DNA of 64,000 bases, taken from Ruminococcus sp. Lineage in GTDB: Bacteria > Bacillota_A > Clostridia > Oscillospirales > Ruminococcaceae. Positions 8,203-16,626 of this stretch are shown one piece after another. The stretch is from NCBI RefSeq assembly GCF_016283395.1, contig NZ_JAEEMU010000045.1, forward strand, positions 39,580-103,579, in the 5' to 3' direction. How positions within the stretch are numbered: the stretch's first letter is position 1; every line of letters starts with the position of its first letter. The position numbers and the translations under genes are program-made. A model generated the notes under the pieces. The model saw only the letters and a program-made list of their open reading frames with translations, did no database searches and was not told where the DNA came from.

Positions 8203-9251
8203 AAGCTGATCCCTCCAAACTGTTTGCTTTCTCTCTTAGCCTGCTGAGCGATCTTTTTACGCTGCTTCTTCTTAGCGATCTCATCCTTATCACGAGTAAT
8301 GTAGAATGCGATAAGACCGAGTGCAAGAGTAATGAAGAAGAGGAGTACTGATGCAGCACCTGCATAACCCATCTTGTTATTATCAGCCTGAGCATGGAAG
8401 TACTGGAAGATCATTACAGCCATAGTTCTGAGGTGTTCCTTTGGAGTAACTGAATTTGTGTAAAGGAAAGGAATATCAAACATCTGGAGACCACCGATCA
8501 TAGATGTGATAAGTGTATATGCCATAATAGGTGTCAACAGAGGAAGAGTGATCTTTCTGAATACCTGTCCGGAGCTTGCACCGTCGATGCTTGCAGCTTC
8601 AAACAGTGAAGGGTTGATACCCTGAATACCTGACATGAGCATAATCATGGTATTACCGAACCACATCCATGTCTGGATAAACATTACAACGCCGCGTGAC
8701 TGCCATACACCGTCAATGAATTGTATAGACTCATAGTGCTCGGATACCGGGTTCCTATGTACTATACCCATCTTGTGAAGGAGTAAGTTTAATGCACCGG
8801 GGTTTGTTTCTGACTGTCCGCAAAGCTGAAGGAAAAGTACAGCAACTGATGCAGCTGTGATGATATTTGGAAGATACATAACTATCTTAAAGAAGCCCTT
8901 TCCAGGGATCTTTAACTGCGCTTCTGTAAACCATACAGCCAGAGATAATGAAAGAGCGAGCTGAGGAATAAAGTTACCAACCCAAAGTATAACTGTATTC
9001 TTCAGACACTTGAAGAAGCTCTCATGGATAACTCTGACTTTACGAGTACCGCCAAATAAAATGTCTTTGTAGTTCTGAAGTCCTACCCATTCCTGAATGG
9101 ACTTACCATTGCCGTGGAAACTTACAATAAAGGTGTTAATCAACGGCCATAACTGGAAAAAGAAATAAACAAGGAAAAAAGGTAATATAAATATATAACC
9201 ATACTTAGCGTAGCTAATAGACTTTATACGTCTCTGCGCGCCTGACGCCAT
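8199..9251 (-). CDS. Sugar ABC transporter permease (MalF type)
   Basis: A roughly 350-residue CUT1 permease. It contains the EAA motif LFEAASIDGASSGQVFRKITLPLLTPIMAYTL and six hydrophobic segments, and ends in a basic tail. I start it at the ATG at 9251 (MASGAQRRIKS) behind GAGAGGG, rather than 14 codons upstream, where the extension would enter the AT-rich intercistronic stretch. Its stop overlaps the MalG-type gene by 4 bases. Confidence 0.92.
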   Translation of the reverse strand: MASGAQRRIKSISYAKYGYIFILPFFLVYFFFQLWPLINTFIVSFHGNGKSIQEWVGLQNYKDILFGGTRKVRVIHESFFKCLKNTVILWVGNFIPQLALSLSLAVWFTEAQLKIPGKGFFKIVMYLPNIITAASVAVLFLQLCGQSETNPGALNLLLHKMGIVHRNPVSEHYESIQFIDGVWQSRGVVMFIQTWMWFGNTMIMLMSGIQGINPSLFEAASIDGASSGQVFRKITLPLLTPIMAYTLITSMIGGLQMFDIPFLYTNSVTPKEHLRTMAVMIFQYFHAQADNNKMGYAGAASVLLFFITLALGLIAFYITRDKDEIAKKKQRKKIAQQAKRESKQFGGISL

Positions 9252-9291
9252 AACACACACCCTCTCGGAATAATAGTATAAATAAATATAC

Positions 9292-9321
9292 ACCTACGGA
9301 ATACATAAGTATTCCGTAGGT
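9292..9321 (-). promoter_or_regulatory. Strong intercistronic stem-loop between binding-protein and permease genes
   Basis: A perfect 13-bp inverted repeat (arms ACCTACGGAATAC and GTATTCCGTAGGT) encloses a 4-base loop in the 108-base gap between the lipoprotein stop and the permease start. There is only a broken T run after it. In malEFG-type operons such hairpins protect the 3' end of the binding-protein message or partly terminate transcription, giving excess binding protein. That role is inferred here. Confidence 0.8.
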
Positions 9322-9359
9322 ATATTTATTACATTGTAAATAGTTCAGACTATTTTAAA

Positions 9360-10841
9360 TTAGTCATCCCAGTCGAGAGTTGTTACGTCTTCAGCAACCT
9401 TGTCCTTGAACTTATCCATAGCTTCGTCCCAAGACTTGCCACCCTCAAGGTACTGCTCTCTTACAGCTGTTACGAAGTCAGCCTTAACTGTTGCATCGTA
9501 AGGAGTGATGAGGCCCTTGAAGTCGATTGACTTAGCGTTCTTAGCAAGCTCAGCGAAGTAGTTCTGACCATCCTTGAAGTTGCCAGAGATCTTCTCGTTG
9601 AATACTGTGTTGCCAGCAATAAGGTCATCCATAACCTTAGAGTTGTTTACATACTCAGGCTTGTTCTTAGCATATGTTGTCATCTGAGCTTCATCTGATG
9701 TAGCTGAGAGGATGAATTCCTGAGCTTCCTTACCGTTATCTGTCTTTGGATTTACAACGATCCAAGTACCGCCCCAGTAGAATGACTGTGGTCCTTCACA
9801 TACATTCCACTTACCGTACTGAGCACCGCCTTCGCCGCCTGCAGCATCGAGGAAGAATCCGCCGAAGCCCCATGTTGATACGAAGTAACCCATTACGTTA
9901 CCAGATACGCCAGCAGCTGTCCAAGCTTCATCTGACCACTGGTTGTTCTTTGTTACACCGCCGCAATCCCAGAGTGCCTTAGCTGTGTCGCCGAACTTTG
10001 TGCAGAAGTCATCGATAACGAGCTTGTTGTCCTTAACCCATGGCTGTGTACGTCCACAAGCAAATGCCTGCCAGAGACCGCCGAGTGAGTCAGCAAGAGC
10101 AACCTTCTGACCTGACTTTTCAGAAACTGTCTTAGCAGCTTCTACGAAAGCATCCCAGTCCTTAACCTTTTCCTGCATCTCAGCTGGTGTCTTAGCCTCG
10201 AGGTATTCCTCAGCGAGGTCAGCTCTGTAAGCAAATCCGCCTGCTGCTGCCTGCCATGAAACGCCCTTACGAACGCCGTCAGTTGTAAGACCGATCTGGT
10301 TTGTGTAATCATACATATTTGTGAAGTCTGCATCGCTGAGACCAAGCTTAGCAAGGTCAAGTGTCTTCTCATCATCGTTGATGTACTTGAGTGCCCAGTC
10401 AGCTTCGCAGAAGTAAACGTCGAGATCGCCGCCGTCGTTGAAGAGCTGATCATAACGCTCAGAAGCTTCACCGCCGCCAACACCGAAGATGATAGCGTTT
10501 ACGCCGTCAACCTTATTGTTTGCGAGATCTTCAACGATTGTTTCATATGAAAGGCCCTTCCACTGTGCGATGAGGTAAGGTACGTCATCAGCGTTCCAAG
10601 CTGCAACTGTGAATGTGTCGCCGCCCTGTCCAACTGAAGCATCGATTTCGTGATCCTTTTTCTCTGTGCCGCCGTCAGTAGTTGTTGTTTCGCCGTCGCC
10701 AGCAGTTGTTGCCTCTGTAGCAGCAGCTGTTGTTGTTTCAGCCTTATTGTCGTCCTTCTTGTCATCGCCGCAGCTTGCAAATGCAGTAGCTGTCATAGCG
10801 AGTGTAGCTACTAAAGCTAATGTTCTCTTAAGTGTGTTCAT
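9360..10841 (-). CDS. Sugar ABC transporter substrate-binding lipoprotein
   Basis: A 493-residue extracellular solute-binding protein. The signal peptide MNTLKRTLALVATLAMTATAFASC ends in a lipobox-like cysteine (C24). A Thr/Ala-rich tether (about residues 34-62) follows, then a periplasmic-binding fold of SBP family 1. It captures the sugar for the two CUT1 permeases downstream. The gene is preceded by a well-placed GGAGG and a long untranslated leader with hairpins (10867-10890, 11158-11177). High use of a few codons, such as GCT, AAG and GAC, suggests strong expression. Confidence 0.93.
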   Translation of the reverse strand: MNTLKRTLALVATLAMTATAFASCGDDKKDDNKAETTTAAATEATTAGDGETTTTDGGTEKKDHEIDASVGQGGDTFTVAAWNADDVPYLIAQWKGLSYETIVEDLANNKVDGVNAIIFGVGGGEASERYDQLFNDGGDLDVYFCEADWALKYINDDEKTLDLAKLGLSDADFTNMYDYTNQIGLTTDGVRKGVSWQAAAGGFAYRADLAEEYLEAKTPAEMQEKVKDWDAFVEAAKTVSEKSGQKVALADSLGGLWQAFACGRTQPWVKDNKLVIDDFCTKFGDTAKALWDCGGVTKNNQWSDEAWTAAGVSGNVMGYFVSTWGFGGFFLDAAGGEGGAQYGKWNVCEGPQSFYWGGTWIVVNPKTDNGKEAQEFILSATSDEAQMTTYAKNKPEYVNNSKVMDDLIAGNTVFNEKISGNFKDGQNYFAELAKNAKSIDFKGLITPYDATVKADFVTAVREQYLEGGKSWDEAMDKFKDKVAEDVTTLDWDD

Positions 10842-10866
10842 GAGATTTTTCCTCCTTAAATATGTA

Positions 10867-10890
10867 TATTATACATTACCGTGTATAATA
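10867..10890 (-). repeat. 9-bp inverted repeat just upstream of the ABC lipoprotein start
   Basis: Arms TATTATACA and TGTATAATA enclose 6 bases, ending about 10 bases upstream of the ribosome-binding site. It could be a regulator operator or an mRNA 5' stem. Confidence 0.6.
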
Positions 10891-11157
10891 TTCGTGAATT
10901 GTTTTTGCGGTACGCATCGCGGTCAATCGTTCTGCCCGATGATTGTCCTCACCGCAGCGTCCGGCAGCCGTTATGTTTACCCTGTCTTCTGTTCATTGAT
11001 TATAACAAGGACTTGCGTCCATGTTGATCTTGATTTTTCTAAGCAATCATTCGCATCACTGTCCGCAAGCGGCATCAGTCACGAATGTACTCCGCAGACC
11101 TTTGTCAAAAAAGCCTGACAGGACACTGTATGCTCCGCAGTGCTTTCAAATCAGCAG

Positions 11158-11177
11158 AACAGTTAATCCTAACTGTT
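11158..11177. repeat. 8-bp inverted repeat downstream of the ABC operon promoter
   Basis: Arms AACAGTTA and TAACTGTT enclose 4 bases, about 35 bases downstream of the predicted minus-strand start site. On the plus strand it is followed by a short T run. An operator for a sugar regulator is possible. Confidence 0.55.
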
Positions 11178-11215
11178 TTTGTCTGCACTGTGCAACAATT
11201 GCTTTTGCATATACA

Positions 11216-11244
11216 AATATACCGTATCTTGCGGTCAAAGTCAA
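11216..11244 (-). promoter_or_regulatory. Probable SigA promoter of the sugar ABC operon
   Basis: Minus strand TTGACT, a 17-base spacer and TATATT. Use of this promoter would give a leader of roughly 365 nucleotides before the lipoprotein gene. Confidence 0.65.
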
Positions 11245-11503
11245 TATTTTGTATCGTTCTTTAATCTTTTTTGAACACCATGTACATTTTCAACACCTAT
11301 TTTTTGTCAATTATAACACAAATAGTACCATTTCTATCTAAAAGTTACAAAACGGTAAAAGCAAAATAACACCTATTACACAAAGAACAAGGCTCGGTTT
11401 TATACTTATTGACTAAACTATAAAAAATATTACAGTTCTTTTGTGCGGTTTTAGTAAACTTAGTCAAACATATATTCGTATTTTTTGTACAACAATAGGT
11501 ACC

Positions 11504-14500
11504 CTATTCGGTCATTGCTTTGGTGTATATCACCATGATCTGTGAAGCGTCTACCGACGTTATAGTTCCGTCATTATTTACATCAGCCATAAGCTGCTGA
11601 GACTCGTCAAACAGACCGTCCTTTCCTACAGATACGAGGGAATAGTGCTTTAATACCAGTGATGCGTCAACAGAATCGACTTTTCGATCTCTGTTCACAT
11701 CTCCCCTCGTGTAGAACACGACCTTTTCTCCCTGAGATGCAAAGCTGCTGCCTGTAGCAGGATATCTGACAAGATATTCAACGCCGTATTGCAGTTCATT
11801 AATGCTTTTGAAGGTATTACCCGTAAAACCCTTTACGTCATCATCGCTGACACCAAGTCTCTGCTTCTGGAGTTCTGTAAATCTTTCCCTGCTGTAACCG
11901 AAGTCCTCTGCCATTGCTTCGTACATTATATCATTCATGTACATGAGCGGTGATGCTTCGATCATTGCAGTACCGTTACATTTTACCACAGCTGCATCGC
12001 TGGTGTCAAACATTTTTTTATCAGGCTTTGCGGCAGGTGCCTGCGGGACTCTGCATAGATAGGGTTCGCTCTCGAACATACCGTCGCCGCCGTCTATTTT
12101 GACGGATATGACCTCACCCGGTATCACCGAGAGGTAATAATAGCCGTTCTCAAGCATTATCCAGTCGTCGCCGCTTACCTTTCTGCCCCTTGCAGAATAG
12201 TAATTGTCATTCTTATCAGCATCGACACATATCTCGATATAGTTCATCATTTCCTCGGTAAAAGGTCCAATAACTTCTGCCATATAGTTTATTGCTATAT
12301 CGGGCATTACCCTTCTTTCGGGGACTTTTACCTTTATCTCCGAACCGTCCTTGATGACGCGCAGCTCCTGTCCGCAGTATTTTCCCACGTATGAATTGAT
12401 CTTCAATTCTGTACCGTCAGGAGCATATATCTCGTCTGCAAGAGAGAAATTAATAGTCTCTGACAAATAATTAAAGCCAAGTATCCTTCTGTTTATATGT
12501 ACGGTCACTTCATTATCGACCTTTTCATCTCCCGAAAGCTTCAGCTTTATATCTGTATTGCCGTACTTCGCCGAAACGTTCTCTATCCAGCTGTAACCGT
12601 CATAGCTCTTTCCGCCGTATTCAGTATCAGCTGTAGTTCCGAGGGAAAGGCATATATGGTCTTTATCCGAGGGAAGATCAATACTGTACTCGCTGTCCGA
12701 TATACGCTGTGCATATTTAAGTTCACCTTTATTATCAGGTGACGATGTATTATATGCAAGCCAGTTAAAAACTGCTTTCGCAGGTTCAAATTTTCTTTCA
12801 GCTGCTGCACATAGGCTTGTTTCGGGTACTTTATCGCCGTAACTGCCTGTAAGGTCTGTATAAGCAGATATGGTAACAGGTGAAGTAATTGTTATAGGTG
12901 AAGTGTATTCCTTATATTCACCGTCATCAGCTTTCCAGTATATCTTAGCGTCATCAAATCCCGATGAAAGCTCTACCTTTTCATTTTCTGGTACATATCC
13001 CTCGGCATGAGAAAATCTTACCTTGCCGATCGGATCTCCGTATACCTTCAATGATGCATTGCCCATTCTTGTTTTGATATCACATTCGGAAAAAATATTT
13101 CTGAAAAATGCCTCCTTTTTCGCAGCATCTTCAAGGAGCACGGTATCATCTTCATCAAGTCCGTCATAAAACTGTTCTATGAATGACTCTAACAATAACG
13201 CCTTTTCTTCTCCGCTGTAAACCTCAACACTATCATATACATCTTCCCAGTCTTTTCCGTCAGCACTGATGAAGCTCTCGCCCTCGCCTGTATGTGCTGC
13301 GATCTGTGCATCTGTGGCAAAACTTGTAATATCATACAGTTCCTCTTTCTCCTCATTCTCGGCATAAAAACTGCTCTCGAAGGGAAGTACAAAAGGAGTA
13401 TCCTCGCTGTAAAGCTTAACGACTACCGAAAACTTTTCTGTGCTGTCAATGACTACAGGCTTGTCAAGTCCCAGCTGCTGAAAGCCTGTGAGCTTTGCCT
13501 TACCCTTTGTAACCGATGAAGGAGTTCCCGATACAGGATCGGAAGCGTCCTTGATATCAGTATATACCGTTATTTCATATTCGGTATCGGGATTGAGTAT
13601 ATATGTGCCTACTGCGCTTATCTGCGAAGGTCCGACAGCATCGAAAACATTTGCAAAATAGGAAGGTCCTTCCTCTTCGGCAGTATCATAGGCTGAATAA
13701 TTCTGTATCGGTACATAGGTGTCGTGCTGATAAATTATCTCATGCTCATCAGCGTTTTCAAGTTCAAAAACGGTAAAATCACAAAGTGTTCTGTCATAGT
13801 ATGATATCCAGAAATATCCGTCATCACTATCTTTTGTACCCCAGCTGTTCTTGCAAAGCCATGCACCGTCGCCCTCAGGCTCGTTCACGAATTTATCTGC
13901 TGAAATACTATCGTCCCAGCCGACTATAGCAACTCCGTGATCTGCAAATCTTGGTTTCTTTTTGGAATTTGATGTACAATATTCAGGGTTCCAGTTCGAT
14001 GACTTTTCAGACATATAAGATATATCTACTGCTTGTCCCTTATAAATGAACTCCTTTACAAGTGCGTTTACATCATCAAAGTTGCTTCTATCCGCATCGA
14101 AATCGAAGCTGTAAGCGTTTTTCATGTGATAATCGGACTGATACTTCATAAATACGGTCTTTGAAGCATTATCAAAAACAGCTGTATCGGAATACGGCAT
14201 CGCACTTTCGTTAACAGGTCCTATCCACTGCGACCAGAGATTTGAAACTATACGAGGACTTCCGCCCTCGGACAGTATGCCGTTTGTGGTATTGCTGCTG
14301 ATTATCATCTGATCGTCGCCGTAATAGCTGTAATAAGAAGTGTGCAGCTCCGAAAGGTCGATATACGGATCAGCTGCAAGCATACTTGTCTCGGCACTAA
14401 CTATAGCCGAGTGCGCCCAGCAAGTACCGTAGTTTCCCTGCTCCTTTACAGATGTCATGCTGTAAACTTTTCTCATATCAAAGGCTTCGGGAAGTGATGC

Positions 14501-14758
14501 AGCTTCTGTTTCGGAAGCTGTGCCTCTTATAGGTGAATATGTGACCAAAGGCACAAGGTCAGTACATTTACCGACCGTAACACTGTGCAGCTGCGGCATG
14601 GAGAACGAAAATGTATGAGATGATGATATCCCTTTCTTTCCATAGTCACCGATGTTTATTAATTTGCCTGCTTCCGCATATACTGCGGCAGGAACTGAAA
14701 CTGCCGTTACTATAGCTGCCGAAAATGCAGCCGAAAACCGTTTTAATATCCGCTTCAT
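11504..14758 (-). CDS. Secreted papain-like (C1) cysteine peptidase with C-terminal dockerin
   Basis: A 1084-residue secreted protein. The signal peptide is at about residues 1-29 (ending VYAEA). A C1-family peptidase domain spans about 90-330 with catalytic Cys113 (GNYGTCWAHSA), His274 (ADHGVAIVGWDD) and Asn304 (CKNSWGTKD). A lectin-like/beta-sandwich region follows, then a chitobiase-type beta domain near 610-650 (KIYWKADDGEYKEYTSPITITSPVTISAY). The C terminus carries a type I dockerin (about 1019-1084: GDVNRDRKVDSVDASLVLKHY and ADVNNDGTITSVDASQIM, each a calcium-binding loop). It would be a cellulosome-bound protease, with processing of cellulosome proteins or attack on plant or competitor protein as possible roles. 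Confidence 0.9.
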   Translation of the reverse strand: MKRILKRFSAAFSAAIVTAVSVPAAVYAEAGKLINIGDYGKKGISSSHTFSFSMPQLHSVTVGKCTDLVPLVTYSPIRGTASETEAASLPEAFDMRKVYSMTSVKEQGNYGTCWAHSAIVSAETSMLAADPYIDLSELHTSYYSYYGDDQMIISSNTTNGILSEGGSPRIVSNLWSQWIGPVNESAMPYSDTAVFDNASKTVFMKYQSDYHMKNAYSFDFDADRSNFDDVNALVKEFIYKGQAVDISYMSEKSSNWNPEYCTSNSKKKPRFADHGVAIVGWDDSISADKFVNEPEGDGAWLCKNSWGTKDSDDGYFWISYYDRTLCDFTVFELENADEHEIIYQHDTYVPIQNYSAYDTAEEEGPSYFANVFDAVGPSQISAVGTYILNPDTEYEITVYTDIKDASDPVSGTPSSVTKGKAKLTGFQQLGLDKPVVIDSTEKFSVVVKLYSEDTPFVLPFESSFYAENEEKEELYDITSFATDAQIAAHTGEGESFISADGKDWEDVYDSVEVYSGEEKALLLESFIEQFYDGLDEDDTVLLEDAAKKEAFFRNIFSECDIKTRMGNASLKVYGDPIGKVRFSHAEGYVPENEKVELSSGFDDAKIYWKADDGEYKEYTSPITITSPVTISAYTDLTGSYGDKVPETSLCAAAERKFEPAKAVFNWLAYNTSSPDNKGELKYAQRISDSEYSIDLPSDKDHICLSLGTTADTEYGGKSYDGYSWIENVSAKYGNTDIKLKLSGDEKVDNEVTVHINRRILGFNYLSETINFSLADEIYAPDGTELKINSYVGKYCGQELRVIKDGSEIKVKVPERRVMPDIAINYMAEVIGPFTEEMMNYIEICVDADKNDNYYSARGRKVSGDDWIMLENGYYYLSVIPGEVISVKIDGGDGMFESEPYLCRVPQAPAAKPDKKMFDTSDAAVVKCNGTAMIEASPLMYMNDIMYEAMAEDFGYSRERFTELQKQRLGVSDDDVKGFTGNTFKSINELQYGVEYLVRYPATGSSFASQGEKVVFYTRGDVNRDRKVDSVDASLVLKHYSLVSVGKDGLFDESQQLMADVNNDGTITSVDASQIMVIYTKAMTE

Positions 14759-14826
14759 AATGTACCGTGCTCCTTTCGGTGGACATTCAGATCAAGTATA
14801 ATGAATGACTGTATCCATTTACAATG

Positions 14827-14856
14827 ATTATACCACATCTGAGCAGGATTTGTAAA
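14827..14856 (-). promoter_or_regulatory. Probable SigA promoter of the dockerin peptidase
   Basis: Minus strand TTTACA, an 18-base spacer and TATAAT, about 70 bases upstream of the peptidase ATG. Confidence 0.65.
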
Positions 14857-14898
14857 GAAAAAGCTATGCTTCATAATTGTATAATGTTACTCACAAAT

Positions 14899-16494
14899 TT
14901 AATCCAATTCGCTCATTCTGTCGGCTATCATGCGAAAAACAGGTGCTGCTGCATCATTTCCGTATCCGCCGTTTTCAATAAATACTGTAACCGCGTATTT
15001 AGGCTTACGCGCAGGGAAAAAACCTGTTATCCATGCGTGACAGAGCTCCTCACCTTTTGCGTCTGTTTTTCCCGTCTGTGCTGTGGAAGTTTTAGCACCA
15101 ACACTCATTTTCTTTGTCTTTGCCTTGGAATTCTCATTTTCCCTGACCGCAAGTATCATCATCTTCCTCAGCTGCTCCGCTGTATCTTTGCTCATGACCT
15201 GAGAATACCTTACTTTTTTCTCGTTTCCGACCGTCTCACCGTCCACTGTAAGCCCCTTTATCAACCGCAGAACAGGCTTCTTGCCCCCATTTGCTATGGA
15301 ACAGGTAAGCTGCGTTATCTGGAGCGGAGTTGCAGAAAGCTTCCCTTGTCCGAAGGAGAAATTCGCCCTCTCTGCAGGTATGCTCAGTTCCTTTTCTGTG
15401 GGCAGTACTCCTGCCGAACCTATCATGCCTGTGCAAAGGTAGTTTTCTCTTCCGAAGCCCAATGAATAGGCTCTTTCTCTCAGCTTTTCAAGGTCAAGGC
15501 ATTGACTCAGCTCGATAAAATAGGTGTTGCAGGAATTTGTAAGAGCTTCGCTCATGGTCTGGGTACCGTGTCCGTCAAGCTTATGACAATTGAATACCTT
15601 GCCGTCTACGTCTGTACTTCCGCAGCAGTCATACACAATATCTCCTGCTCCTTCTTCGAGTGCTTCTGCTGCCGTCACGAGCTTGAACACAGAGCCAACA
15701 CTGTAGGAATATAATGCTCGATTTATAAGCGGACAGTCCTTGTTTTCCATTGCTTCGTCCAGCTTTTCGGGGGAATAATTGGGGAAACTCGCCATTGCCA
15801 GTATATCGCCGCTTTTTATATCAGCACACACTATAGCTCCTGTCTTTATGCCCTTTCCGCAGTCCTCGCATATCTTCTGTATATCCTTGTCAATAGTAAG
15901 AACTACTCCACATTTGTATGAATTTGTACGAAATACGCTTTTGCCGTTGCCCGTTAATATCCTGCCGAAGCCGTCTGTTTCGTAAGATACGCTGTTATTG
16001 GCATGATCTGCTCTCAGTATGCTGTTATATGCGTATTCCACGCCGTCAGCTCCCTCATTATCGGAAAGATAGCCTATTACGTGTCTTGCAGTCTGTCTTT
16101 CGCTGTATCTCTGCGGTACTTTGAATATGGTCAATCCGTCACTTTCGTAGGCTGAGGAAGTATACTCAAACTCGAAAGGCAGTCCCTTGTCATATTCTTC
16201 ATAGAATTTATCACGGTCAACTGCATACTCGGCTGTTATTTCCCTGTCCGTCATATCGGGAACAGCTACTGCTTTCAGCTTTGTCTCCGCATTTGTCAGC
16301 GGACGCATTTTTGTATCATATATCGTTCCCTGACACCGTCCGACTTCATATGTGAATATCCTGCTCTGCTGAGCGGCAGGTACGTTTTTCTGCTCCAGCG
16401 CAATTCTGTAATAGTTTGCAGTTATCACCGTAAAGCTGATAAAAAATGCAGCTATAAGTACTATTACTCCATGCTCTCCGCGTTTTCTGACCAT
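14899..16494 (-). CDS. Class B penicillin-binding protein (transpeptidase)
   Basis: A 531-residue peptidoglycan transpeptidase with one N-terminal membrane anchor (GVIVLIAAFFISFTVITANYY), a dimerisation region and a transpeptidase domain. Active-site motifs are SVFK (nucleophile Ser, in SYSVGSVFKLVTA), SCN (ALTNSCNTYF) and KTS (GAKTSTAQTG) in place of the usual KTG. It crosslinks peptidoglycan at the outer membrane face. I start at 16494 (MVRKRG) because AGAGGTGATAT sits just upstream; a start 24 codons earlier would bypass this site. It resembles PbpA/FtsI-like proteins of Clostridia; elongation, division or sporulation roles cannot be separated. Confidence 0.88.
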   Translation of the reverse strand: MVRKRGEHGVIVLIAAFFISFTVITANYYRIALEQKNVPAAQQSRIFTYEVGRCQGTIYDTKMRPLTNAETKLKAVAVPDMTDREITAEYAVDRDKFYEEYDKGLPFEFEYTSSAYESDGLTIFKVPQRYSERQTARHVIGYLSDNEGADGVEYAYNSILRADHANNSVSYETDGFGRILTGNGKSVFRTNSYKCGVVLTIDKDIQKICEDCGKGIKTGAIVCADIKSGDILAMASFPNYSPEKLDEAMENKDCPLINRALYSYSVGSVFKLVTAAEALEEGAGDIVYDCCGSTDVDGKVFNCHKLDGHGTQTMSEALTNSCNTYFIELSQCLDLEKLRERAYSLGFGRENYLCTGMIGSAGVLPTEKELSIPAERANFSFGQGKLSATPLQITQLTCSIANGGKKPVLRLIKGLTVDGETVGNEKKVRYSQVMSKDTAEQLRKMMILAVRENENSKAKTKKMSVGAKTSTAQTGKTDAKGEELCHAWITGFFPARKPKYAVTVFIENGGYGNDAAAPVFRMIADRMSELD

Positions 16495-16541
16495 TATATC
16501 ACCTCTATTATATAGTCTTGTCAGTTTTATGAGTTCATATG

Positions 16542-16580
16542 CAAAAAACATCGGGGACTCTTTCACGAGAAAGAGTCCCC
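16542..16580 (-). terminator. Terminator of the GH5 gene
   Basis: Minus strand 12-bp perfect stem GGGGACTCTTTC / GAAAGAGTCCCC with a 4-base loop, followed three bases later by six T. Confidence 0.93.
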
Positions 16581-16626
16581 CGATAATTTATATATGATCA
16601 TCGCGTTAAAGCATAAGTATTTATCA

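Larger units (their letters stand above)
10842..11503 (-). other. 662-base intergenic region: long leader of the ABC operon
   Basis: No convincing gene lies here. It holds a near-consensus minus-strand promoter (11216-11244), a weaker candidate (-10 TATAAT at 10999-11004), two clean inverted repeats and an AT-rich stretch (11250-11503) before the peptidase stop. I see no clear terminator for the peptidase gene and no riboswitch class I can name. Confidence 0.6.

Noticed and set aside
10666..11118. Plus-strand ORF opposite the ABC lipoprotein start
   Set aside because: Antisense of the Thr/Ala-rich tether and signal peptide; no ribosome site and no family resemblance.
16495..16566. 24-codon N-terminal extension of the penicillin-binding protein
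   Set aside because: It reads through the strong AGAGGTGAT ribosome site and into the upstream terminator arm, so the start at 16494 is preferred.
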